Assembly (NCBI RefSeq): GCF_032854445.1 | Contig: NC_088295.1 | Coordinates: 60,247,249-60,311,248 of the forward strand | Direction: 5' to 3' | From: Liolophura sinensis | Lineage: Eukaryota > Mollusca > Polyplacophora > Chitonida > Chitonidae | DNA: 64,000 bases | Shown here: piece after piece, positions 25,401 to 37,400 of the stretch | Layout of the letters: each line of letters starts with the position of its first letter | Position numbering within the stretch: position 1 is the stretch's first letter | Notes under the pieces: model-generated | Told to the model about the DNA's origin: nothing | The model's input: the letters and a program-made list of their open reading frames with translations, nothing else | Databases searched by the model: none | Translations under genes and position numbers: made by a program

Positions 25401-28400
25401 AGTTGTGCATGGCCTGGTAACTGTTTGTCAACATGTGTAAGAGAAGTCATACAGCATTTAGAGCTTAGCATGTCATTGTGTGGTTTTTCCATAACGATAT
25501 GCATGATAATGCATTTACACTTGTAATATTACAATAAAGTTGTCATCTAAACGTCGACTAGGCTCTAGAAAAGGCCAAAGAAGCAGGAAGGAAGGAGAGG
25601 GTGCTAGTGCGTCAGAGAGAACAGCTGTCGGTGGGAGACCAGATTAACCTCGACCTGACTTACTCCGTCTTGTTTAATCTAGCCAATCAGTATGCAGCAA
25701 ATGAGATGTTTGCTGAAGCTCTCAATACCTACCAGGTTATTGTGAAGAATAAGATGTTCAGTAATGCAGGTCAGTATTGGGGTGTTGCTTGGGTTTTTCT
25801 TTTGTTGGAGTAGGGTTTTTTTTTAAAATCATTTATATGGTACAGATCAGGCCTCAGGTGGCTTCTTTTCAAAGCCGTTGTAACATTGCGCAGGTCACAA
25901 GCACCATAGTATGTGATGTTATGGTGACCCCTTTCAGAAATACTCGACTGGATCACTGACTGGTCTTAGCCTTAAGCCAGAATTAGGGGCCCTTATGATT
26001 ATACAGAAATACTGGTGTTGCCAGCCCAGCGAAGCCAATCGTGTGACGTTATTTGCCATTATGGTTACATGATTGGTCCTCATAAGCTTCTGAAACCGAT
26101 GTTTTGGCATAATCATAAAAGCCCTAGTATTCACTTTGAAACAGTGCACTGTGCTAAAATCCTAAATTACTTGAAGAAGTTTTATTTTGATATAAATAGT
26201 CATCTTAGAATTTCAATACAAAAGTGAGCATGACCATTTCATTGCACATAATAGCGCAAGTTAAGAGAAAGTCTGAACTAATATAGCTTTGTGAGCTATA
26301 CATGTACATGTCAGAAACTAAAGCAGAACAGAAGGGAGACTATCACACCTGTTCACACCTACAGCTGAACCAGTCTTGAGCTGGGTTTGAATTAATGACT
26401 TCATTGGTCATTGCCTAGATATAACAAAAATCATGACATTTTATTTGATGGATATATTGTAAGAATGAAAATAAGAACTTCTTGCTTAAATGTACTCAAA
26501 AAATCTTTGAGGAAGTTAAGAATTGAATATTTGAGTACTGGACCATATCTGGATATTTATTCCTAGATGTAGCCAGCAGTACATTGCCAATGGTTTTATA
26601 TACCGGTATGTCATTTGTTTCACTCTGACAGGGAGATTGAAAGTGAATATGGGAAACATATACTTTCGCCAGAGGAACTATCAGAAAGCAGTCAAAATGT
26701 ACAGAATGGCTTTGGACCAGGTGCCTAATACACACAAAGAAATGAGGTAAGAAATTAGCTCACTTATTACTCTTAAACTTATGTCAGTGCAGTTTATTTA
26801 TTTTCTTAAATATTTTTTGATATCATTTTCTTAATTATAATAAGATATGTTTTTCGTCAGCCTCTTAAAAAAAGTTGGGGTTCTGTAACAGGAGATTTAT
26901 GTCCCACTAAGGCACTGATTTCAGTAGCAGTTGTAAAATCCAAATGAAGTTAAATGTTATTTAAGTTAAGTTATTCTAAAGAAATTTTGATTGGCCTTCA
27001 TTTCAGAACAAAGATCATGCAGAACATTGGGATAGTGTTTGTAAAGATGGGTCAGTACAATGATGCTATTACCTCATTTGAGCACATCATGTCAGAGACA
27101 CCCACCTTTAAGACAGGCTTTAACTTGATTCTGTGTTACTTTGCCTTGGGGGACCGAGAGAAAATGAAGAGGGCATTCATGAAGCTGCTGACCGTAGACC
27201 TGAGGATGGACGATGAGGACAAGTATCTAGCTCATGGTGTAAGTAATGCTAGGACAAGTATCTGCATGATTACACCTGATAGTGTCAGTAACGCTAGGAC
27301 AAGTATCTACATGATTACACCTGATGGTGTCAGTAATGCTAGGGCAAGTATGCACATGATTACACCTGATGGTGTCAGTAATGCTAGGGCAAGTATGCAC
27401 ATGATTACACCTGATGGTGTCAGTAATGCTAGGACAGGTACCTACATGATTACACCTGATGGTGTCAGTGATCCTAGGACAAGTATCTACATGATTACAC
27501 CTCATGGTGTCAGTGATGCTAGGACAAGTATCTACATGATTACATCTCATGGTGTAAGTAATACTTGGACAAGTATCTAAACAATTACACCTCATGGTGT
27601 AAGTATTACTAGCATCTACATGTAGGTCATTGGAGACTTGTAGAACAGTCTATGAGAATGTGTTGAGATATGAAGAATGCAAGAAATCCCTCATGTACAT
27701 ATAATCTGTAATAAGAATGACAATGAGATGAACAAGTGTTGTGTGGTGTTTTCAGCAAGATGATAAACAGTACAACCTAGTGCTGGAAGTAATCAAGAAT
27801 GATGCTCTCCGTCAGATTGAGAGAGAGAGGTGAGTGAAATGGTCATGTTTTGTGAAAATAAACGGTGTATTTTAAAATTACTTTGCAGAAACTAAAATTT
27901 TTAATCATAATAGATTGAGAAGCCAGTTTAGAGGCATATTAATATGAGTTGGTGCGTAACATGATTGGTAAATTTTCAAGCTACCCACGTACATTATTAA
28001 AAAAGATAACAATGTTATTTAGATGACAGTATTCTCCTATACCAATCAGTTGGCCCCAGTAAACATTTTCCACATTTCTTCATATATCCGGGCTTGTTGG
28101 AGTCTACATTGTGCTGATAAGAATAGTGATTTTACTGAAACCAATGTGTTTTTATTTGTGTAGGAAATACGAGGCTGACAATTGCATCAAGACAGCAGCT
28201 AAAATCATTGCTCCAGCCATTGAGGCCACGTTTGCTACTGGCTATGATTGGTGAGTATGGTTGGTTGTTTACTGGACAAATACAGGTGTTTAAAGATAGT
28301 CTGTGTCACAACAGAAATCGTGAAAGAATCCTTTCAGACATTGAAACATGTGACATGAGGTTATTATCCAGAAGTTGTTGTGAAGCAATGCAGTTTACTG

Positions 28401-31400
28401 TGAATTACTGTGAAGAGAAGATGTTGCTATAGGTAAGAAAGAAAACAGTTTCTCTTTATGTGACATTGTGTTGCAATAAGACAAGAAGGTGTTATTTACA
28501 TGTACAAGAAAAACAGCCTTGACTTAGTTCTTTTTGTGTAATGAAAATCATGGAAAATCTTATCATAATAAAATGACAGAAACAGTTACTCAGCCAAATG
28601 CCAGATAGGAGAGTGATAAAGACTGTCCTAGTCAAGTCAATAGCAACAGTTTTAACCCTTTAAAAAAAATGGATGGCATTAAGCATTGGTGACATGTGCC
28701 TTGACCTCTCTTTCACCTGTAGGTGCATAGAACAGGTGAGGTCATCCCAGTATGTTGACCTGGGCCATGACCTGGAAATTGACAAGGCCATCATGTATCT
28801 GAAACAGAAAGACTTCCAACAGGTATGTTCCTAGTTTATATATATTCATGTAAGTGTGAAGCAAAAGACTTCTTTTCTGGCTTATATGACATCTAGTGTT
28901 CCTCTACCAGATTCCCCATATGTGGACCTTAAAAGCTGACTGCTATTTGATTAAATGTAACAAGTGAATATTGCATGGTATGGTGTCTTAGTATGACGTG
29001 GGTTTGAAGGAAACGGTTATTTGCCCATGCCCAGTGAAAGTGTCAGCTGTATTTGAGATATGTGAGAATAATTTTTCGAAATGACAACCATGGGCGGAAA
29101 TGTGTCTGTGCTATGATGATGGAACCTTTTGTGTGATTATTTACTGATGCATACTGTGGCTAAAAAAGATGCTGTAATTCAGTGGCTAAAATGAAAATGT
29201 TTATTGTGTAGTAAAACTTGATTGACATTGTATATTAATGTTGGAAAGTCTTGAATACCAGGTACGACATTTAACACCATTCAGTTTAATTAAGTGACAT
29301 TTTTGTGCATGTGTATTCATTTCAGGCCATAGAAACACTCAAGTCATTTGAGAAGAAGGACTCTAAAGTTGCCAGCACTGCTGCCACCAACCTTTCCTTC
29401 CTATATTTCTTGGTGAGTTTATGGAAACACGTGGCAGAGTACATGTGACCGTCAGGAATTTCTGAATAAGATAATCTTCAGTGTGAAGTTACTATTAACT
29501 TCTGATATTAAATCTAATGAGCAAGTGGACATGGGTTGGTCAGACTAACACCACTAAGAGGCTGAAGTGTGATTGCTGTGTATGATATAATAACTCAGGG
29601 TGATGGGAACCTTGCTGGTTCTTTTAACTAGAGCTTTGTTCTCAATATGGCCAATCAGTCACTTTCCAATGAGGTTGCCGACTCGAACACTTATTGACTT
29701 GGCTGTGACTTTAAGTCAGGGAGTCTGTCAGTAGATGCTTCATTCTGGGCATTAAGTTTTCATTCACCATTAACTGCTGTTGTATAAAGGAAAAATTCTT
29801 GAATGTGGTGTTTGACATCATGACTGATGCCCTAACTGATAATATGCAAAATGGTTGATTTATGACACAGTGAGGCAACATTTACCTGCTCTTTCTGTAA
29901 TCCTGCAGATTTTACTTCAGAAAACACCATTGGTAGACTTATTCTCTCTACTCCCCACAATGAATAATTTGTAAAACGTGCCATGTTTGTTTATATATGT
30001 CCATGTTAAAGTGCTGGGATAATGTTGGCCAAGGAAGGGACATTACTCTTGATGTCTCTGTCATTGTTGTCCAACATAGTAATCAGGTCAGATAATTTTT
30101 CATGCGTTGCCTTACATTCATAGATTTAAGACTGAATGCTGCATTTCATTTTTTTTATGTTTAAAGCAACAGAAAGAGGTAATAAGGTGTTCATGTTATG
30201 ATTTCTGAGTTTCAAAACCGCTATTTATTAGTTTTTGTTGGATCTGTTGTTATTTACATTGCGTTGGTATTGTTCAGGCTTTTATATCTTGTGTTGAAGT
30301 TCAGAAAACATCTTGTTCTTTGTCGATGCATGTTACGTTCATATCCGAATGAAATGTGGTGTACACTTACATGTAGACCACATTATTTCCCAAGGTACCA
30401 AATTAGTATGCTGTAAATCTTTCATATCACAATGACATGTACTCTTCTCTTCAATGGAATTTCTACAAATTCCAAGTACTTGCTATAGCATGCTTGCTGT
30501 CATCGCTGTTTTGAAGTTTTTTAATGTGGTACTTTTGTAGTTATATACAGTCCATACTGCATGCATTAGTGGTAAATATGCCAGGAAATAAGGAGTTTAC
30601 CTTTGTGTCACTGACCACATGTATACCTGATGATTTGTGTTGTAGGAAAAGGATATGGCCCAGGCTGATAAGTATGCTGACATTGCCATGGCAGCTGACA
30701 GGTATAATCCATCAGGTGAGGGATATACAGTGTTATTGATTAATTAAGTTTTATTATTTATATAAAGGTGAAATGTCAGGATTTTCCTTCACTGACAGAA
30801 GTAATATTTTCACTCAGTTAGGTATCATGTTGTTCTTATATTTTATATCTCACACCCAAATGACATGAGGTCAAAAGAGAAACATTTTGTTTGTCGGACA
30901 TTCCAGTGAGATGACGTCACAATAAAATTTTTTTCAACTTTAACATTCTTTTGTCATGCAACAAGACATGACAAGATGTACATGTACGACGTCACACTAT
31001 ATACACAAGTCTGTGAAGGCCTAGGGCTAAAAACGCTGCTTAAACATATTTAAATATGCAAAACCACGGTATTGTCAAAAGATAAATAATAAATAGAATA
31101 ATTCTGAGCGAAGGTTGAATACCATAAATATTTTTCTCTTGAAAGGTAGAAATGATAACCCACAAGATGCGAGCTATCATATCCACCTGTCAGTGAAAAA
31201 ATATTCATGGTATTCAATCTTCACTGTGCTATTTACATGCATTGTCCGCTATGTATTGCATGATACTGCAGGAATTGTCACAACATAGCTGAGGTGGTGT
31301 TTTCAAAGCCTCAGTTTTCAAATATTAACGTGTGGAAATGTTTGTGACATCTCAGTGAAATAGTTCCATTTAATGAAAGGTCAGCGGATCCAGTGATCGA

Positions 31401-34400
31401 CATTCAGATATGATGTCTAAAGATACAGTAATAACAGAAGTCATCTGGCTAGACATTAGCCCTAGCACTTCAGTTTCTTCCATGCCAAAAAGTAACCATT
31501 ATTGTACAAGTGGAAAATTTTTGGACAAGGCATTAACAACAATCCAGGTGCAGTACTCCCCGTAGGGCTCAGTGATACATAAATTGTTATGAGTGTTTGT
31601 GTTATCTATTCCACAGCTTTGGTGAACAAGGGAAACGTACTGTTTGCAAAGCAGGATTATGAAAAAGCTCGAGAATTTTATAAAGAATCGTTGCAGAATG
31701 ACTCTTCCTGTGTGGAGGGACTGTTCAATATGGGTGAGTCTGCTGTCGTAATCGTATGACGGCACAATTGGCCATAACTTCAAATTTCTTCAAGAAATTA
31801 TTTTTGGATCAATTTGGATGTTAAAACTTGTTGGGGATGTTGAACACTGTACAGAAATACAGGCTTGCATTGGATGATATTATCAGTACCTGATAGTTAA
31901 GATTTGAATAGTCTCATCACAGTAAATTACTGTATGTTGAGTATTGCATGTGAGTTAAGCCTAACGCTAATCGCATGTCAAGTAAATACATGTATGTATT
32001 TCTTTATGACACTTATATAAGAAACATTTGCATTAGTCTACATAAATGTATAATATATTTAAAGATGATTTGTATCTAATTCTCATTGATTTAAGAAGTA
32101 TTGTTAAGCATTTTAGAGGCACAATGACCCAGGAGCTTCTCACCAGTGTGGATGGTGTGAGTTCAAGTCCAGCTCATGTGGGCTTCCTCTCCGGCCGTAC
32201 GTGGGAAGGTTAGCCAGCAACTGGCGGTTGGTTGTGGTTTTCCACAGGCTGTGCTCTCTCACCTCTCTCTATAATGCTGGCTGCTGTCATATTAGTGAAA
32301 ATATTATTAAGTGAGTATGGTGTAAAACAAGTGAGTAAATTAATACAGTGTAAGTAGGGAATATTATTACAGTATAATTGTGGTTGTCCTAATGTATAGG
32401 TGATTCAGTTGTCTGTCTGTTCTCTTGTGTATCACAGGTTTAAGTAACAAGAAGATAGGTCGTCTTGAGGATGCCCTGGACTGTTTCTATAAGCTCCATG
32501 CCATACTCAGAAACAGCCCTCAAGTGATATACCAGATAGCTGACATGTATCCTTTGCGTAAGATTACATACGGCAGTAATCAGCTTGAGTAGAAAACTGG
32601 ATGGGAAAGAAATACAGTGGAGGGGTGATAGGTTTCAGCCTCAGAGCCCTTAAACTCTGGCTCTTACTGCAGTCGGTTGTTAGGTATCTGGGCTATTGAA
32701 GCAGTCCCCTTCAGATTTTGCCCTTTTTCAACAAACATCAACCTGGCACCGAGATCACAAGGCGATATTAGACTGAAGGCAAAATTTCAAATGGTAACAA
32801 ATTATTACTTCTGATGTAACAAGGTGAAAATGCTGCTTGACAACATAAATTCTGGTAAAGTTATTGTACAACAAATTTCAGCTCACAGAACGAAAAGGAA
32901 CACACTCAATTTAGTGATTTAAATTTTGACTCAAGTCTAAGATCACTTTATGATACCGAGGCCTGACGGCTGTTATTTATGTAAAATATTTTTTGAATAT
33001 GGCATACAGCACCGATTCATTTTCTTTAATTTTATGATTTTTAAAAAATTTTACAAGCTTTCCTGTGTACCTCTTAGTTGGTTTTACTTAACAAATATAC
33101 AGATATGACAAGTTGGAAGATACAGCACAGTCTACAGAATGGTAAGTTTTACACTTCTCTTTAATTTGCCCAGTATTATTTTTGTTGGGAAATCATAATC
33201 AAATTTAAAAGGATGAGGAATCAATTCTGATTGGCTGATGTGAGAGATAGGCAAGCCCATGCTATGCCTAGCCTAAGCTGATTTTTAGGTGTGGAACATT
33301 TATTCAAGCATGACCTGCTGGGTTTACCCCAGGGAACCCTATCTCCACTGTCAGCCAATCTGCATCAATTCTGTATCCCTTTAAAGGTTTGTCAGTTGAT
33401 TTTACTAGAATTATGCCTGTACTTTTTTTTCTTAGAATATATGATGGTGAAAAGTGATCAGAAATGCATGTACCTGTAACTGAGATATGGAAGTGGTGTG
33501 TATATGTATGACAGAGTTATATTTTTGGGGGAATCACAGATCAGTTTATAATGGCCTGTCGTTGTGCCTTTGACTGCCACACAGTGTACATGTAAGTCAC
33601 GTCACATGCGTTTTTTGTTCCTAGGTTTATGCAGTTGGTAGGCATAGTGCCAACAGATCCGTCTGTCCTCAGAAGGCTGGGAGAGATTTATGACAATGAA
33701 GGGGACAAGTCGCAGTCATTCCAGTACCATTTAGATGTAGGTACAGGGAGAGGGGATTATGCCCTAAAAAAATTTTAGAAAATTACATTCAGCATTTGCT
33801 GTTATCTGTTGGCCGTTTTTCACAAAATGTTTTACTGGAACCCTTTTTTCTATGTTTCGTCATAATAGGGTGATGTCATTTATGAAATCTAATACAGTTT
33901 CGGTTCAGATATTTTAAGTGAAACTTCAAACATAAATGCATAAAACAGAGTGAACTGTCTTGACATCTGGTTTGTTTATTTTCCTTTTAGCTTAACATCA
34001 AGTGAAAATGTAAATATGTAAATGCCAGTTTATAGTTATATTTGAATTCTCATGATGCTACTTTGTTACCTGTTCGGAAAAGACTTGGATCTTTTGTTGT
34101 CATTATTTCAGTCGTACAGATACTTTCCGTCCAACATTGATGTGATAGAGTGGTTAGGAGCCTATTACATTGACTCCCAGTTCTGTGAGAAAGCCATACA
34201 TTATTTTGAGAGAGCTGCTCTGGTGCAGTAAGTATTATTTATTATACTTAATTGTGCCTTGTGATACTCTGCCACAAAAAAAAAAAATGCTTATTAAATT
34301 AGCTGACAATCTCATGTGAATGATCTACAGCATTTGTCGCCCTTCTTTGGATGTTATCAGCTGGTTTGTTAAGTGTCTGGCAGTATTTAGCTTGTTTAGC

Positions 34401-37400
34401 AAGTAACAGGCCAGTAAGGTATCAATTTATGAGGAGGCAGATCCCCATGGTTTTGAGTATTACAAACAAATAGTGCGCGCTGTGAAATTGTTAGCTGACA
34501 ATTTCCTGATGTTCCATCTCACAGAATGTACTGTCTGTGAGTGTATGGTAAGAGAGGAGGCTTGTAGGTGAGGGCTTACTCAGGGCACTCTGTTGTCTTC
34601 CACTGTGCTGTGGAATGGGATACCAGCAATTGTTAGCTGACAATTCCTGATGCCCCATCTCACAGAATGTACTGTCTGTGAGTGTATGGTAAGGGAGAAG
34701 GTTGTAGGTGAGGGCTTACTAAGGGCACTCTGTTGTCCTCCACTGTGCTGTGGAATGGGATACCAGCAATTGTTAGCTGACAATTCCTGATGCTCCATCT
34801 CACAGAATGTACTGTCTGTGAGTGTATGGTAAGGGAGGAGGCTTGTAGGTGAGGGCTTACTAAGGGCACTCTGTTGTCCTCCACTGTGCTGTGGAATGGG
34901 ATACCAGCAATTGTTAGCTGACAATTCCTGATGCCCCATCTCACAGGATGTACTGTCTGTGAGTGTATGGTAAGGGAGGAGGCTTGTAGGTGAGGGCTTA
35001 CTCAGGGCACTTTGTTGTCCTCCACTGTGCTGTGGAATGGGATACCAGCAATTGTTAGCTGACAAATTCCTTATGCCCCATCTCACAGAATGTACTGTCT
35101 GTGAGTGTATGGTAAGGGAGGAGGCTTCCAGGGTATGTGTCAGTAGGTGAGGGCTTACTCAGAGAATGCTGTGGAATGGGACACCGGCAATTGTTAGCTG
35201 ACAATTCCTTATGCCCCATCTCACAATGTACTGTCTGTGAGTGTATGGTAAGGGAGGAGGCTTCCAGGGTATGTGTCAGTAGGTGAGGGCTTACTCAGGG
35301 AATGCTGTGGAATGGGACACTGGCAATTGTTAGCTGACAATTCCTGATGTCCCATCTCACAGAATGTACTGTCTGTGAGTGTATGGTAAGGGAGGAGGCT
35401 TGTAGGGCATGTGTCAGTAGGTGAGGGCCTACTCAAGGCACTCTGTTGTCCTCCACTGTGCTGTGGAATGGGATACCAGCAATTGTTAGCTGACAATTCC
35501 TTATGCCCCATCTCACAGAATGTACTGTCTGTGAGTGTATGGTAAGGGAGGAGGCTTCCAGGAATGGGAATGGGACACCGGCAATTGTTAGCTGACAATT
35601 CCTGATGTCCCATCTCACAGAATGTACTGTCTGTGAGTGTATGGTAAGGAAGAAGGCTTGTAGGGTATGTGTCAGTAGGTGAGGGCTTACTCAAGGCACT
35701 CTGTTGTCCTCCACTGTGCTGTGGAATGGGATACCAGCAATTGTTAGCTGACAATTCCTTATGCCCCATCTCACAGAATGTACTGTCTGTGAGTGTATGG
35801 TAAGGGAGGAGGCTTCCAGGGTATGTGTCAGTAGGTGAGGGCTTACTCAGGGAATGCTGTGGAATGGGATACCAGCAATTGTTAGCTGACAATTCCTGAT
35901 GCTCCATCTCACAGAATGTACTGTCTGTGAGTGTATGGTAAGGGAGGAGGCTTGTAGGTGAGGGCTTACTCAGGCCACACTCTGTTGTCCTCCACTGTGC
36001 TGTGGAATGGGATACCAGCAATTGTTAGCTGACAAATTCCTTATGCCCCATCTCACAGAATGTACTGTCTGTGAGTGTATGGTAAGGGAGGAGGCTTCCA
36101 GGGTATGTGTCAGTAGGTGAGGGCTTAGTCAGGGCAGAGTAGGAGGACAAGATGCAAGTAGTCATATTACAGATTTTAAATTTAGTACGGCTGTTTAGAC
36201 ATCTAGTTAAAACTTAATAAACCTCTCAATTTATGCAAATTACTAGTTTATAGGATATGTATTTCTTCTCCATAACTAATTTGCACCTCTTTACAGGCCC
36301 AATGAGGTGAAATGGCAGTTAATGGTGGCTAGTTGTCACCGCAGAAGTGGGAGTTATCAGCTGGCTTTAGAGTACTACAAACTCATACACAAGAGGTTCC
36401 CTGACAATGTTGAATGTAGGTAACAATTCCCCTAGTTCTTCAGCTCATCCCTGTATATCTATAAGTATATAAGGGCATAGTTTATTGGGTGGCCTAGTAA
36501 TGGGTGCTTCATCTAAGTGGCAATGGGATAAAGGTTTAGAGTTCATTCCTGACAGCAAATTAAACCATAACTGGGAATAAATCAGTGTGTTAGATCGACG
36601 GAAATGCAATCTGTAAGGGAAAATATTTAATGGAAAATTTTTTTTTTTGAGATCACAGTACATCAAAAAAATCTTCTAATTAGTAATTAAAAATATGTTT
36701 TATATTTTACTCTGAAATTACTCTGTTGCTATGTCTGTAACAGTCTTCAAGGAAAATTGTATTTCTTTTGCAGGTTTGAAGTTTTTGGTTAGACTCTGTA
36801 CTGACATGGGAATGAAAGAAGCCCAGGAGTATGCCACAAAATTAAAGAAAGCAGAAAAAGCAAAAGAGCTTAAAGAACAGGTAAGTATGGAAAATCTGAA
36901 CATCGGTTCAGTCTAGTCCAATCGCAATCCTGTCTTAATGGCATTCTCAGTGTACTATGGCCTGTTAACAGCATGACTTGAGCAGTCGTAATCTACCCAG
37001 CCCTCATGCACGCATGATCTGATCAGGATTCCGTCAACATCCATGTAGGATCTGTAATTAGGATAAGATTTTGAAATTGCCGTGTCCCAGGCTAGGGTGT
37101 CCCATTGAAGGAAAGCAAGCACCAGAATCATGGCTGGCCCACTGATTCGAACATTTTTTTTGTAAGTGTATATGGAGAAACTGCAATGTCATCCGTCGGT
37201 TTCTGTGGTAAACTTTCGCACGGGCTGAGTTTGCGGCAAGATGACAGAAGTGGGTGATTAGCCCTCTGCCCGTTCCATTACTCCGCATGGCAGCGATGAT
37301 CTCTAATTGGCAAACAATTGCAAACACTGTCTCGATCAATGGCCATGCTAAACAAGCTATGTACAAATGCTGCAGTGCACACGGCATGTTGGTTTCCTCA

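Noticed and set aside
27239-27580. Treating the 114-residue repeat extension as part of IFT88 exon 8.
   Set aside because: The strong GTAAGT donor at 27239 joins residues that are contiguous in other IFT88 proteins, so the extension is at most an alternative isoform; it is reported as a finding instead.
35221-36021. 266-codon open frame on the minus strand (and 168 codons at 34580-35086).
   Set aside because: The translation is a repeat of the minisatellite unit, lies inside IFT88 intron 18, and lacks any recognisable domain. Stop-free units explain the length.
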